A stretch of 64,000 nucleotides of DNA from NCBI RefSeq assembly GCF_000014585.1, contig NC_008319.1:1798001-1862000 (forward strand), read 5' to 3'. Both the position numbers and the translations under genes were made by a program. Under the pieces are notes generated by a model, which ran no database searches, was not told the DNA's origin, and saw only the letters and a program-made list of their open reading frames with translations. Position 1 is the stretch's first letter; the number at the start of each line of letters is the position of its first letter. This stretch comes from Synechococcus sp. CC9311. GTDB lineage: Bacteria > Cyanobacteriota > Cyanobacteriia > PCC-6307 > Cyanobiaceae. Positions 18,420 to 26,987 of the stretch are shown in pieces.

Positions 18420-19007
18420 TCAGTCAACCAACTTGGGGTCAATGTCAGCCATGTAGCGAGCTTCGCAGCTCTTGATGATCTCCACAGCTTTTTCGGTACC
18501 AAAAAACCCATTCACCGTGCATGTTCCTGGCTTCTTCAAATCCTTGTAGTGCTCCCAGTAGTAAGTGGTTTCCTTCTTCCATTGCTCACCAAGGTCTTCG
18601 AAGCTCTTGATGTGATCAACACGCTTGTCATCGGCCAAAACGGCGATCACCTTGTCATCAACCTCACCACCATCATCAAAGGTCATAATCCCAATGATTC
18701 TTGCTTCCACAATCGACCCCGGAATTAAGGGTTCGGTCACATTCACGATCTCAATATCGAGAGGGTCTCCATCCTCATCCCAGGTGCGAGGGATACAGCC
18801 ATAGGCAAAGGGGTAAGCCAGAGAGGAGTAACCAACCCGATCCAGCTTGAGATGACCTGTTTCCGTAATGAGCTCGTACTTGTTGATCGTGTTGGAGTTG
18901 AGTTCCACGATGGTGTTGAGGCGTAGATCAGCCTCATCAGCAAAGGCCGGCAGCACATGAAGCAAGTTGGGCATGCTGCGGCTTGGAGCCTGGTCGAGAT
19001 TGGCCAT
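18420..19007 (-). CDS. ppa: family I inorganic pyrophosphatase (complete)
   Basis: Hydrolyses PPi to drive biosynthetic reactions. The 195-residue product keeps the full active-site signature D-E-D-G-D-P-L-D, the D-D-G-G-E-V-D-D-K metal-binding run and YYWEHYKDLKK, all expected of an active family I enzyme. It differs strongly in sequence from the partial paralogue at 1-323, so the two are not a recent duplication. The N-terminal ~20 residues are an extension relative to E. coli Ppa. It is probably the main cellular pyrophosphatase, which is inference from intact residues. Confidence 0.93.
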   Translation of the reverse strand: MANLDQAPSRSMPNLLHVLPAFADEADLRLNTIVELNSNTINKYELITETGHLKLDRVGYSSLAYPFAYGCIPRTWDEDGDPLDIEIVNVTEPLIPGSIVEARIIGIMTFDDGGEVDDKVIAVLADDKRVDHIKSFEDLGEQWKKETTYYWEHYKDLKKPGTCTVNGFFGTEKAVEIIKSCEARYMADIDPKLVD

Positions 19008-19074
19008 GGAAGAGGACGATCAGCGCGGGAATCCTACGGGGAGCCAGATCCAAGCAAGACAGCACGCAAGCGCG

Positions 19075-20625
19075 TTATATGCGTAACGACTTAGTGGCGG
19101 CAACTGGGTTCGCGGCTAAAACCCGGTCGAGTTTGTCTTCCAAATAGCGCAAGAATGGTTCAGAGGTTAGGGCTCGGCCACTCACGGCCTGCACCAATTG
19201 TTCCGCATTCATGGCCCGTCCGACGGGGTGCACATGCTCACGGAGCCAGTCCAACAAGGGAGTGACATCACCCCGACGAACATGCTCCTCGGGGGAACCG
19301 ATGGCAGCAGCCATCGCCTCGCTCAGCTGAGCACTGATCAGGTGTCCAAGTAAATACGAAGGGAAGTATCCAAACAGTCCTTCGCTCCAGTGCACATCCT
19401 GAAGACAGCCCTCTGAGTCATTGGATGGTGTCACGCCAAGAAGCTCTCCGTAACGCCGATTCCATTCAGCAGGAAGCTCCTCCACCGGCAGACCTTGCTC
19501 GAGCAAAGCGATTTCTAGATCCGTTCGGATCATGATGTGCAGCCCGTAGCTGAGCTCATCGGCCTCCACCCGGTTCAGACCCGGAGCCAAAGGATTCATC
19601 GCTGTCCAAAGAGCGTCTGCTGATGGCAGCGGAGCCCCGGCAGCCTCGAAATCCGGCCACCACTGCTGCGCAAACGGCTGACTTCTCGCCACTCGGTTTT
19701 CCCAAAACAGCGATTGACTTTCGTGCACGGCCATGGATGTTGCCTGCCCCAGAGGCCAGGCAAACCATTGATGTTTCTGATCCGGAAGTCCCTGCTCGTA
19801 GAGGGAATGGCCCCATTCATGGGCTGTGGCCAGGAAACAGGAGAGGGGTTGGCCCGGAACCACTCTGGTTGTGATCCTGTAGTCGCTAGGACCAAGCGTG
19901 ATCGAAAAGGGATGGGGCGATCGCGCAACACAGGTGATCGACGCATCTTGCCCCCAGGAGGTCAACAACCTGTCGCACAGTTGTTGCTGTGCTGGTTCAG
20001 GAAGATCCCAACTGAGCTCTCGCTCACGAGGCTGCCCACCAGCTCGTTGCAACAACTCTGGCAAGCGCTGCCGAAGCGGTGCAAACAACTCCTGCAGCCG
20101 CTTCAACGTGAGATCTGGCTCAAATGGCTGAGCCAGTGTTTCCCAACAACTGCGCGGCTCTGCAAGCTGGCGAGCCTGCTCCTGACGCAATCCAATCATG
20201 GTGCGCAACGAAGGAGCAAACAAACCGAAATCGGATTCAACTCTGGCTTGTTGCCAATTGTTGTAGCCATCGGCTTTAGCCGTTGCCAACGCTGCCACCA
20301 ATGCGGGGTCTAAAGCCTGTTGTCGGCTCAGATCCTGTTCCAGCAAATCAAGGTTTCGTCCGCAAGCGGCTTGCTCCTTCGTTGAAAGCCCTGACTGACT
20401 CCACTCCAAACGGGCTTCCTGGATCAGATCGGCGTACTCCCGAGAGCTTTGCCGGGAATGCAATTGAATCGCGAGTAGCGCCAACTGCTCTCCGCGCCAG
20501 GCTGCACCTCCTGAGGGCATGCGCGTGTTTTGGTCCCAATAGAGCGTGCTTGCAATGGAACCAATGATTTTGGTCTGACGCAGGTAATCGCCTAACCGAT
20601 CCCAGGCCATTGTCCTGGATCCCAT
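19075..20625 (-). CDS. M32 family metallocarboxypeptidase (Taq type)
   Basis: Zinc carboxypeptidase that removes C-terminal residues with broad specificity. The zinc motif HEWGHSLYEQG (HExxH) is in place, and the third ligand region HESQSLFWENRV follows about 30 residues later, as in the family. The 516-residue length is typical of the M32 fold, and there is no signal peptide, so it acts in the cytoplasm. The start may be ATG 20625 or ATG 20610 (MAWDRLGDYL); both are in frame and the second matches family N-termini better. Confidence 0.93.
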   Translation of the reverse strand: MGSRTMAWDRLGDYLRQTKIIGSIASTLYWDQNTRMPSGGAAWRGEQLALLAIQLHSRQSSREYADLIQEARLEWSQSGLSTKEQAACGRNLDLLEQDLSRQQALDPALVAALATAKADGYNNWQQARVESDFGLFAPSLRTMIGLRQEQARQLAEPRSCWETLAQPFEPDLTLKRLQELFAPLRQRLPELLQRAGGQPRERELSWDLPEPAQQQLCDRLLTSWGQDASITCVARSPHPFSITLGPSDYRITTRVVPGQPLSCFLATAHEWGHSLYEQGLPDQKHQWFAWPLGQATSMAVHESQSLFWENRVARSQPFAQQWWPDFEAAGAPLPSADALWTAMNPLAPGLNRVEADELSYGLHIMIRTDLEIALLEQGLPVEELPAEWNRRYGELLGVTPSNDSEGCLQDVHWSEGLFGYFPSYLLGHLISAQLSEAMAAAIGSPEEHVRRGDVTPLLDWLREHVHPVGRAMNAEQLVQAVSGRALTSEPFLRYLEDKLDRVLAANPVAATKSLRI

Positions 20626-20742
20626 CTGGGCTCCATCTCTGGATGAACCCTATACAGCTCGGTGCTTGAAGGTGAACACACCAACACATTTCATCCGTGC
20701 CGATTCACCCCATAAAGCGTGATGGTTTGGTCAAGGCAGTGG

Positions 20743-20955
20743 TCAAGCGTCCTCTTGCCTGCTGTAAGCAGCAGGCACAAGCACCAAAAACAAAATCCAC
20801 CAAGCCAAAATCACGAGAGTGATGGGAAGGGTGATCCAAAGTTGGTGAAGGAACAGCCAGCTACCAATTGCTAGGACAAAGCCTGTGAGCAAGATGCTCC
20901 ATGGCTGACACCACCACGGTTTCAGAGACCAAAAAGCAACTGGCTGCTGATTCAT
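20743..20955 (-). CDS. DUF6737-like small membrane protein
   Basis: A ~70-residue protein with two close membrane segments (WSILLTGFVLAIGSWLFL and LPITLVILAWWILFLVL), preceded by FWSLKPWWCQPW and ending in PAAYSRQEDA. The W-rich lead and the PAAY after the second helix are what I recall of the cyanobacterial family DUF6737, with unknown function. I use ATG 20953-20955 (MNQQPVAFWS); an upstream in-frame ATG exists at 21015, but it would overlap the neighbouring gene. Confidence 0.7.
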   Translation of the reverse strand: MNQQPVAFWSLKPWWCQPWSILLTGFVLAIGSWLFLHQLWITLPITLVILAWWILFLVLVPAAYSRQEDA

Positions 20956-20963
20956 ACTCAGAC

Positions 20964-21197
20964 CTACTTTTTCCTGCAATAACCAGCACCAACATTCATC
21001 CAACCGGAGTCGCAAGCTTCACCATTCGTTGGCCTCATTTGGTAATTAATGGGCGACACACAGGTGGTGCCAAGCGTATTGACATAACCCAATGGACATT
21101 GATTGTGCCCCTCTGCTTTCGGAATCCTTTTTTGAGCCAAGGCCTCGGTGGGTAGAACCAGAGACATCAACACCCCGAGAGCGAATAAGCGGACCAT
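20964..21197 (-). CDS. secreted four-cysteine microprotein, copy 1
   Basis: A 77-residue precursor with a signal peptide (MVRLFALGVLMSLVLPTEALA, cleavage after ALA is likely). The ~56-residue mature part contains four cysteines in the frame CPLGYV(N/D)xL-x3-C ... CxSGW(M/V)(N/D)VGxGYCRK. The gene at 21260-21541 encodes a clear paralogue with the same cysteine spacing. Two disulfides in the periplasm or outside the cell are likely. I do not know a named family. The last 16 residues (SGWMNVGAGYCRKK) are the best-conserved part. Confidence 0.7.
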   Translation of the reverse strand: MVRLFALGVLMSLVLPTEALAQKRIPKAEGHNQCPLGYVNTLGTTCVSPINYQMRPTNGEACDSGWMNVGAGYCRKK

Positions 21198-21259
21198 TCA
21201 AGTTGCATCAACTTTGGGAACTTTAGTGATGACATCGCCGAGCGACAGAAAGCAACGAC

Positions 21260-21541
21260 TCACTGTTTGCGGCAATACCCACCCCCCACATCCACCCAGC
21301 CGGATGGACAGGATCGGCCATCAATGGCTTGGACCGTATAAGTCATCATTCCGAGCGTGCTGCATTTCCCGTTCAGCATGTCCACATAACCCAAGGGACA
21401 ACGGCTCTCGATCTTTTTAACAATCCGCTGCGCCGAGGCTGATGGAGCCTCACCAACCCACAACACAAGAGTTGTTGAGGCAAGGAAAGAGCTCAAAGCC
21501 CAGGTCCGCAGAGAGGACTCACGACCAAGCAAGGGCGCCAT
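21260..21541 (-). CDS. secreted four-cysteine microprotein, copy 2
   Basis: A ~93-residue precursor whose signal segment (WALSSFLASTTLVLWVG...ASA) is followed by a mature domain homologous to the neighbouring gene's: CPLGYVDML-x3-C, then CPSGWVDVGGGYCRKQ. Four cysteines align with copy 1. Several ATG starts are possible (21541, 21547) plus GTG 21553; the choice only affects residues before the signal. The two genes lie head to tail on the same strand with a 62 bp gap, which indicates tandem duplication followed by divergence. The function is unknown. Confidence 0.7.
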   Translation of the reverse strand: MAPLLGRESSLRTWALSSFLASTTLVLWVGEAPSASAQRIVKKIESRCPLGYVDMLNGKCSTLGMMTYTVQAIDGRSCPSGWVDVGGGYCRKQ

Positions 21542-21640
21542 CGCCATTGGCACTCAAAACGCTCTAAAAGATTAGGTGGGGTTCACCCAAACGTTGGGTT
21601 CTGAACCAAACTTCAAAGAGAACAAGAGCCAAATTCATCC

Positions 21641-21940
21641 ATGTCAAAGCAAGCTGTTTTGCTCGATGAAGCGGCACGCCAGAGCCTCTACTCCTCTTGC
21701 CCTGCCTGGACCATTGCTTCTGATGGGTTGGTAAGAGAGTGGCGCTTTCACTCTTTTGTTGAAGCATTCGGCTTCATGACACAGGTTGCACTTCTCGCCG
21801 AACGCGCCAATCACCATCCCGAGTGGAGCAATGTTTATAACCGTGTAACCATTCGGCTCACGACCCATGATCTAGGTGGACTTTCCAGCCGTGATGCCGA
21901 ATTAGCTCAAGCGATCGACTCCCTCTCACCAACAACTTAA
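21641..21940 (+). CDS. phhB: pterin-4a-carbinolamine dehydratase
   Basis: Dehydrates 4a-hydroxytetrahydropterin to recycle the reduced pterin cofactor; the same fold also serves as a dimerisation cofactor in animals. The family signature [20 protein letters not shown] followed by [11 protein letters not shown] is complete. The 99-residue length is normal. In bacteria without aromatic amino acid hydroxylase it may serve folate or another pterin. It ends 8 bp before cobW on the same strand, so the two are very probably co-transcribed. Confidence 0.92.
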   Translation: MSKQAVLLDEAARQSLYSSCPAWTIASDGLVREWRFHSFVEAFGFMTQVALLAERANHHPEWSNVYNRVTIRLTTHDLGGLSSRDAELAQAIDSLSPTT

Positions 21941-21948
21941 AACCGGCC

Positions 21949-23007
21949 ATGACAGAGACTGCTTCCAACAAGAGAATTGAGTCCAACGGCACACCTGTCA
22001 CGATTCTCACTGGATTTCTAGGCGCCGGTAAGACCACTCTTCTCAACCACATCCTCAGCAATCAAGACGGTCTCAAAACTGCCGTTCTCGTGAACGAGTT
22101 TGGAGAGATTGGTATTGATAACGATCTCGTGGTGAGCACCAGTGCAGACATGGTGGAACTCAGCAATGGCTGTATTTGCTGCACGATTAACGGTGAATTA
22201 TTGGAAGCCGTCGAGAGAATTCTGAAGCGCCCTGAACCCTTGGAATATTTGGTTGTGGAGACCACAGGCCTGGCCGATCCACTTCCTGTAGCCATGACAT
22301 TTCTGGGCAGCGAGCTACGGGATCAGACCAGGCTGGATTCAATCATCACCTTGATCGATGCTGAAAATTGCAATTCTCGCGTTATTGAGAGTGAAGTAGG
22401 GCGCTCTCAAATTATTTACGGAGACATTCTTTTACTGAACAAAACAGATTTAGTATCAAAAGACCGTGTCAAAGAGCTGGAAGAAAGCCTGCGTAGCATC
22501 AAAAAAGATGCACGTATTCTTCATTCCGTAAAAGGAGATGTTCCCCTGCCCTTGTTGATGAGTGTTGGATTATTTGAAAGCGATCGTATAGCGAACACTG
22601 CCATTCACGACCATGGAGACCACAACCATGCTCACCACGACCACAACCATGCGCACCACGATCACAGCCATGCGCACCACGATCATGGTGACCATCTGGA
22701 CATCGAGGGCTACACCTCCCTTTCATTCAGTAGCGACGGTCCCTTCTCCCTTCGCAAATTTCAAAACTTCCTCGACAATCAATTACCGGAGAGCGTGTTT
22801 CGCGCCAAAGGCATCCTTTGGTTCAACGAAAGCGAAAAGCGTCATATTTTCCACCTAGCTGGAAAACGCTTCTCTATCGATGACAGCGATTGGAATGGCA
22901 AACGCAAAAACCAGCTGGTGTTGATCGGTCAGGAGATGGACCACAGCACCCTGAAAGAGCAGCTTCAAGAGTGCGTCGCCACCGATTCCGGCAAAGCCTC
23001 CACCTAA
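21949..23007 (+). CDS. CobW/COG0523 family metal-chaperone GTPase
   Basis: A G3E-class P-loop GTPase thought to deliver metal (often zinc) to target proteins. Walker A is G22-FLGAGKT; the conserved metal-binding CxCC motif is C75-I-C77-C78 (in NGCICCTIN). LLLNKTDLV is the guanine-specificity loop. Residues ~220-248 are a His/Asp-rich run built from 7-residue repeats of HHDHxHA, a likely metal buffer. The C-terminal CobW_C domain ends with LVLIGQEMDHSTLKEQL. The gene follows phhB by 8 bp. The metal cannot be read from sequence; zinc is favoured by analogy, and a role in cobalamin synthesis (true CobW) is less likely. Confidence 0.9.
   Translation: MTETASNKRIESNGTPVTILTGFLGAGKTTLLNHILSNQDGLKTAVLVNEFGEIGIDNDLVVSTSADMVELSNGCICCTINGELLEAVERILKRPEPLEYLVVETTGLADPLPVAMTFLGSELRDQTRLDSIITLIDAENCNSRVIESEVGRSQIIYGDILLLNKTDLVSKDRVKELEESLRSIKKDARILHSVKGDVPLPLLMSVGLFESDRIANTAIHDHGDHNHAHHDHNHAHHDHSHAHHDHGDHLDIEGYTSLSFSSDGPFSLRKFQNFLDNQLPESVFRAKGILWFNESEKRHIFHLAGKRFSIDDSDWNGKRKNQLVLIGQEMDHSTLKEQLQECVATDSGKAST
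22633..22692 (+). repeat. 21-nt in-frame tandem repeat encoding His-rich segment
   Basis: Two units (22633-22653 and 22654-22674) and a third diverged unit encode HHDHNHA, HHDHSHA and HHDHGDH. The repeat stays in frame with cobW and is a potential length-variable metal-binding stretch. Confidence 0.85.
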
Positions 23008-23096
23008 ACCAACCGTTCCATTCCAAGGTTTGCTTTCAGGGTGAGGTGTCGAAACGCAAGCAATCTGATTAGAGTCCTATCAGCTTTGGGTTGGCG

Positions 23097-23246
23097 ATGT
23101 TGGAGCTCACCCTTCTCGGGACTTTTTGCATTCTGGTCGGCATTTTCCTTTGGTTTACCGCCAACTCCGACGATGACGACAACAGCGGTGGCGGCTTAAT
23201 GGAACCTTCTCTCGTTCCGATCCCTGTGAGGACAGACCGACGCTAA
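23097..23246 (+). CDS. 49-residue single-pass membrane protein
   Basis: A short reading frame from ATG 23097 to TAA 23246. Residues 3-22 form a membrane helix (LTLLGTFCILVGIFLWF), followed by an acidic run (SDDDDNSGGG) and a basic end (VRTDRR). It lies 89 bp after cobW on the same strand. The composition is that of a real small membrane protein, like many in thylakoid or cell membranes, but no family is recognised. Confidence 0.5.
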   Translation: MLELTLLGTFCILVGIFLWFTANSDDDDNSGGGLMEPSLVPIPVRTDRR

Positions 23247-23321
23247 CTGCCTCATCCCCGTCTCTTCCCTTTCTCAAACGAGGGATTCAATAAAAGGGTG
23301 ATCAAGGCATATAAGACTCTC

Positions 23322-23338
23322 TTGAGTATCGTTCTCAA
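23322..23338 (+). promoter_or_regulatory. candidate Fur box upstream of futB
   Basis: The 17-bp palindrome TTGAGTATCGTTCTCAA has perfect 5-bp arms and resembles the 7-1-7 Fur consensus (TGAGAATCATTCTCA type) with two mismatches. It lies 143 bp upstream of the ferric-iron permease start. A TATAAG hexamer just upstream (23310-23315) could be its -10 element, which a bound repressor would occlude. Confidence 0.6.
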
Positions 23339-23481
23339 CAGGGTCATGATTTGAATGCAAATCAGTAGCAATCCATCGCTTCGCCATCGAACTGACTGCG
23401 TTTCATTGTTGTGAATAGTCGAGCCCTAGGCCTTTGGAGATCGATCGGCTGGGTGATCTCTATGGATGAGCGCTACCACTC

Positions 23482-25023
23482 ATGACAAGCAAGAGCTTGC
23501 AAGGCCAATGGCAACAGGGTCGAACTCTATTGGCGGTTTTGGCTTGCCTCCTCGCCGCGCTCGCGCTCTTTCCATTGGGTGGATTAATCGGAGAGGGGAT
23601 GAGAGGCATCCTTCTTGGTTCGGCCAGCCTGGGCGCCGATGGTCTGATCCAAATCCGAGGAACAACACTCCTGCTGCTTGGTACGGCAAGCCTCGGGGCC
23701 ACTATTGGCTCCGCAAACGGCTGGCTGCTCGCCAATTGCCGCTTTCCAGGCCGGCGCCTGCTTCGGATTGCCCAGCTTCTACCCCTCGCCAGCCCTTCCT
23801 ACCTTCTGGCAGCAACGCTCGTGGATCTGGGCAGCATCCATGGCATCCGAATTTATGGTCTGGGCTGGGGAGTGCTGGTCATGGCTTTAAGCACCTATCC
23901 CTACGTATTTCTTCTCAGCACTGAAAGCTTCAGCATCTGCGGTCGCCGTCAGCTTGAAGCCTGCCGTTGCCTCGGCGTAGGGCCATGGGAAAGCTTTCGA
24001 CGCATCGCCCTGCCGATGGCTCTCCCTGCTATCGGTGCCGGAATCGCCTTGATGGGAATGGAGGTGGTCAACGAACTTGGCGCCGTCCAACTCCTGGGCA
24101 TTCCAAGCCTCTCCGCTGGAATTCTCCAGGCCTGGCAACTGGAAGGGAACCCAGCTGGCGCGGTAGGACTTGCCTTAGTCACGCTGATCATCGTGACGGG
24201 ACTGTTGATCGGCGAACGCAAATTGCGTCGTCGCAGTCGTCGATGGTCCGAAGGCCTAACGGGTGGAGAATCTCCGAACTGGACTCTCACAGGTACCAGA
24301 GCGTTGGCCGCGCAGGCCTTGGGGTTCATTCCACCGTTTCTAAGCCTTGGCACACCACTGATCTGGGCCTGCTTGAACCTTGATCAACTCCAAACCGGAT
24401 TACAGCCGGAGCTGTTGCTGCTGACCTTGCGCAGTCTTGGCCTCGCCCTTGCAGCGGCAGGTTTGGCCTTAGCAGCTGCCTTGCTACTCGCCATCACAAA
24501 GCGCTGGACTACGGCCCCTTGGCTGCACAGCCTCACCTTTCTCGCCGGGCTCGGGTACGCCATTCCAGGAGCCGTTCTTGCTCTGGCCTTACTGATCATC
24601 GGCGGCCCCTGGCAACTCTCACCAATCCTGCTTTTGCTCTGGGGCTATAGCGATCGTTTCCTTGCCGTAGCCAAAGGGGGGCTGGATGCAGGTTTAGAAC
24701 GCATGTCCCCCAGCCTTGATGAAGCAGCCACTGGCCTTGGCTGCCGTTGGCCGGATGTACTCCGTCGCATTCACATTCCTCTGCTGCGAGGCCCGCTCGC
24801 TGTTGGTGCACTCCTTGTTTTTGTTGACACCGTGAAGGAGTTACCTCTGACCTTCGCGCTTCGCCCCTTTGATTTCGACACTCTCTCGGTGCGCGTTTTT
24901 CAATATGCGAGCGACGAACGGCTTGCCGCAGCGCTCTGGCCTGCATTGATGATCCTTGGACTCGGACTCATTGCGGCAGCTGCGCTTGTACCAGGCCTCG
25001 ACCACACAACTGAAACTGAATGA
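23482..25023 (+). CDS. futB: ferric iron ABC transporter permease (FutB type)
   Basis: Inner-membrane channel of a binding-protein-dependent Fe(III) importer. The 513-residue protein is a fused double permease: each half has about six membrane helices and one EAA loop, EACRCLGVGPWESFRRIALPMAL near residue 155 and EAATGLGCRWPDVLRRIHIPLL near residue 415. Both loops contact the ATPase. FDTVKELPLTFALRPFDFDTLSVRVFQYASDERL is typical of the FbpB/FutB group. The ATPase and binding protein genes are not adjacent. A candidate Fur box at 23322 suggests iron control. The 3' end overlaps the opposite gene by 124 nt. Confidence 0.9.
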   Translation: MTSKSLQGQWQQGRTLLAVLACLLAALALFPLGGLIGEGMRGILLGSASLGADGLIQIRGTTLLLLGTASLGATIGSANGWLLANCRFPGRRLLRIAQLLPLASPSYLLAATLVDLGSIHGIRIYGLGWGVLVMALSTYPYVFLLSTESFSICGRRQLEACRCLGVGPWESFRRIALPMALPAIGAGIALMGMEVVNELGAVQLLGIPSLSAGILQAWQLEGNPAGAVGLALVTLIIVTGLLIGERKLRRRSRRWSEGLTGGESPNWTLTGTRALAAQALGFIPPFLSLGTPLIWACLNLDQLQTGLQPELLLLTLRSLGLALAAAGLALAAALLLAITKRWTTAPWLHSLTFLAGLGYAIPGAVLALALLIIGGPWQLSPILLLLWGYSDRFLAVAKGGLDAGLERMSPSLDEAATGLGCRWPDVLRRIHIPLLRGPLAVGALLVFVDTVKELPLTFALRPFDFDTLSVRVFQYASDERLAAALWPALMILGLGLIAAAALVPGLDHTTETE

Positions 25024-26033
25024 CCCGTTAAAGATCGGCAATTCGGACTGCGACGAGGGGCCAACACACCCACCAAATTTCGCTGAATCAGGCTGAAATT
25101 GTCGTCACTCACAATCACGAGAGTGCGACGCCCATCGTTAAGCTCTGGCCCCCAAGCCAAGCCCTCCCAATTGTCTGGTGGGACCTCATCACGCGTGAGA
25201 TCCCAACCCTTTAAAGGCTGCAAAGTCAACTGAGACGCCCGTTCAGGCCAAGAGAACAATTGAAGACTGGCCGTCCATTGCAATGGCCGATGCCGACGAA
25301 TCAGTGCCAACAGTGCAGATGGACCATCCAATGCAAGAAGTTCGGTCAGTCCAACCGTTTCTTCTGGATCCTCACTGATGGAATCGAGAGGAACGCGACC
25401 ATGCTCTTGCATGACACCTTCCGGATCCAAATGCGCTAACCGAACGCTATCCCGATCGCTCGGAGCGCGATCCTGAAGCAACGGTGCCTCCGCTGCCAGC
25501 AAGAGGCCCCCATCGATGGATCGCGTTAAAGACTCCGGCCCCTGATTCACAGCGAGTCCCTGACCACCAAGAGCTTTCCAGGCAGGAGGCAATGGCGTGG
25601 TCTCCAGCAACCGTCCATCGCGAAGCGAAAAACGCTGAAGACGAGCTTGATGCCCTGCTCGACGGCGCCCCTCGCTCACAATCCACACTCCATGATCGCC
25701 TGTAAGCGCCAAACCCTCTGCGTCCAAAGAGGGCGGAAGAGGGGTTCCGTTTTTGTCACGCAAAACCAGGCGTGGACCCACCTGCAGTTGACCTCCTGTT
25801 CGCAACGCTTTCGCAAGCGGGCCCACTGGCAGCAGATATCCCCGAGACGCATCACTCACCAACCAAAGGCGGTCATCCGAGGCTTGGTACGCCGCCGCTG
25901 AAAACCCTCCAAGAGACAAACCGTTATCGGCCTGTTTGGGGAGTTCCCAAAGACGGATGAGTGCCCAGCCGGCATCCAACGGACAGGGCAACGCCTCCCA
26001 GCTCATCGGAAGTTCAGGGAGCGACCACACCAT
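24900..26033 (-). CDS. esterase-like phytase-domain protein
   Basis: A ~377-residue beta-propeller-like protein of the 'esterase-like activity of phytase' family (PF13449): GGFSAAAYQASDDRLWLVSDASRG, DAEGLALTGDHGVWIVSEGRR, NQGPESLTRSIDGGLLLAAEAPL, NWEGLAWGP and LVIVSDDNFSLIQRN. These blocks occur in family order. No enzymatic activity is established for most members. ATG 26031-26033 is preferred over GTG 26036. Homologues usually end soon after the SDDNF block, so the last ~45 residues, antisense to futB, look like read-through past a lost stop. The next gene upstream on this strand ends 12 bp before it. Confidence 0.75.
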   Translation of the reverse strand: MVWSLPELPMSWEALPCPLDAGWALIRLWELPKQADNGLSLGGFSAAAYQASDDRLWLVSDASRGYLLPVGPLAKALRTGGQLQVGPRLVLRDKNGTPLPPSLDAEGLALTGDHGVWIVSEGRRRAGHQARLQRFSLRDGRLLETTPLPPAWKALGGQGLAVNQGPESLTRSIDGGLLLAAEAPLLQDRAPSDRDSVRLAHLDPEGVMQEHGRVPLDSISEDPEETVGLTELLALDGPSALLALIRRHRPLQWTASLQLFSWPERASQLTLQPLKGWDLTRDEVPPDNWEGLAWGPELNDGRRTLVIVSDDNFSLIQRNLVGVLAPRRSPNCRSLTGHSVSVVWSRPGTSAAAAMSPSPRIINAGQSAAASRSSLAY

Positions 26034-26045
26034 CACAACAGGCCC

Positions 26046-26987
26046 TTAAGCGCGAACCTTTGCCGTTATCCAGGCATCGCCCTTCACAGCAGCAGCAGCG
26101 ATCAGATCCGCCAAGGTAACGAGCAATCGGTAACTCAGTGCCACCGCCAGCAAAGGGGCTTCCGGCACAATCATGCCCATACGAAATAACAAAACAGCCT
26201 CAAATACACCCAAACCCCCTGGAGCCGCCGGAACGACCAAACCAGCCGTCCAGGCAAGAGCAAAAGCCGCAAGCCAAAGCCCTACAGGCTGCCCAGCCAC
26301 GAGTCCAAACGTTTGCAAGCAGCACCAAAACCCAGCAAATCGACAGAGAACAAACAGCAGTTCAGCAACGAGGGGCCACCAGGGATAAGACGCTCTACCG
26401 CTGCCTAATTCTTCGTCCTCAAGAGAGGTCTTATCCCCCACCCCCAGGTCCACGCGATTGAGCTGGCGCAACTTGCTGGTCTCCAGACGACGCAACAAAG
26501 GCTCCCGCCAACGCGGCAACAGCAGCGCGGAAGGAAGAACACAGAGCAACGCCAAACCGTTTTGAAACCCCCCAAACGGAACCCAAAGCAAGGCAGCAAC
26601 GGCCATCACCATCGGCTCCATCAACACCGATACCAAAGCCTTGCCCCCACCAAGATCAGGCCGGAGAGCACGAAAACGATCGAGGAAATGCCAGATTCCA
26701 CCAGGCAGATATTTGAGCAAATTGCTTCGGAGGTAAAGCGGCACCAAAGCCAAACGCCCCGGCTGATGCCCGAGCCAAACCACCAAGACCTTCCAAGCCA
26801 AGGCGTTGACCACCAAGCTGAGCCAACTCAAACCCAGCCCCAACAACAAAAACCACCATCCCTGTCGGCTGATGGTGAGGGCGCGCAAACCCGTGGCGTG
26901 GCTTGCCAGGGCCACTCCCACAAAGGCGAGGGTCAGGAGGGTGATCCAAAGGCGTAAACCACCCGGCAAAGAAAGCCGTTTCAGCAC
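26046..26987 (-). CDS. lysylphosphatidylglycerol-synthase-like membrane protein
   Basis: A 313-residue integral membrane protein with about seven to eight helices, of the LPG_synthase_TM/UPF0104 family (PF03706). Family features are the early NALAWKVLVVWLG..., YLRSNLLKYLPGGIWHFLDR and, near the end, WTAGLVVPAAPGGLGVFEAVLL. Relatives include flippase-like proteins and the membrane half of MprF; the substrate is unknown. Translation begins at a GTG (26985-26987) that overlaps the end of larC by 7 nt, so the two are coupled. Confidence 0.82.
   Translation of the reverse strand: MLKRLSLPGGLRLWITLLTLAFVGVALASHATGLRALTISRQGWWFLLLGLGLSWLSLVVNALAWKVLVVWLGHQPGRLALVPLYLRSNLLKYLPGGIWHFLDRFRALRPDLGGGKALVSVLMEPMVMAVAALLWVPFGGFQNGLALLCVLPSALLLPRWREPLLRRLETSKLRQLNRVDLGVGDKTSLEDEELGSGRASYPWWPLVAELLFVLCRFAGFWCCLQTFGLVAGQPVGLWLAAFALAWTAGLVVPAAPGGLGVFEAVLLFRMGMIVPEAPLLAVALSYRLLVTLADLIAAAAVKGDAWITAKVRA

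Noticed and set aside
22606-22692. Possible short repeat array
   Set aside because: The repeats are in frame within cobW and encode a His-rich tract; this is not a CRISPR.
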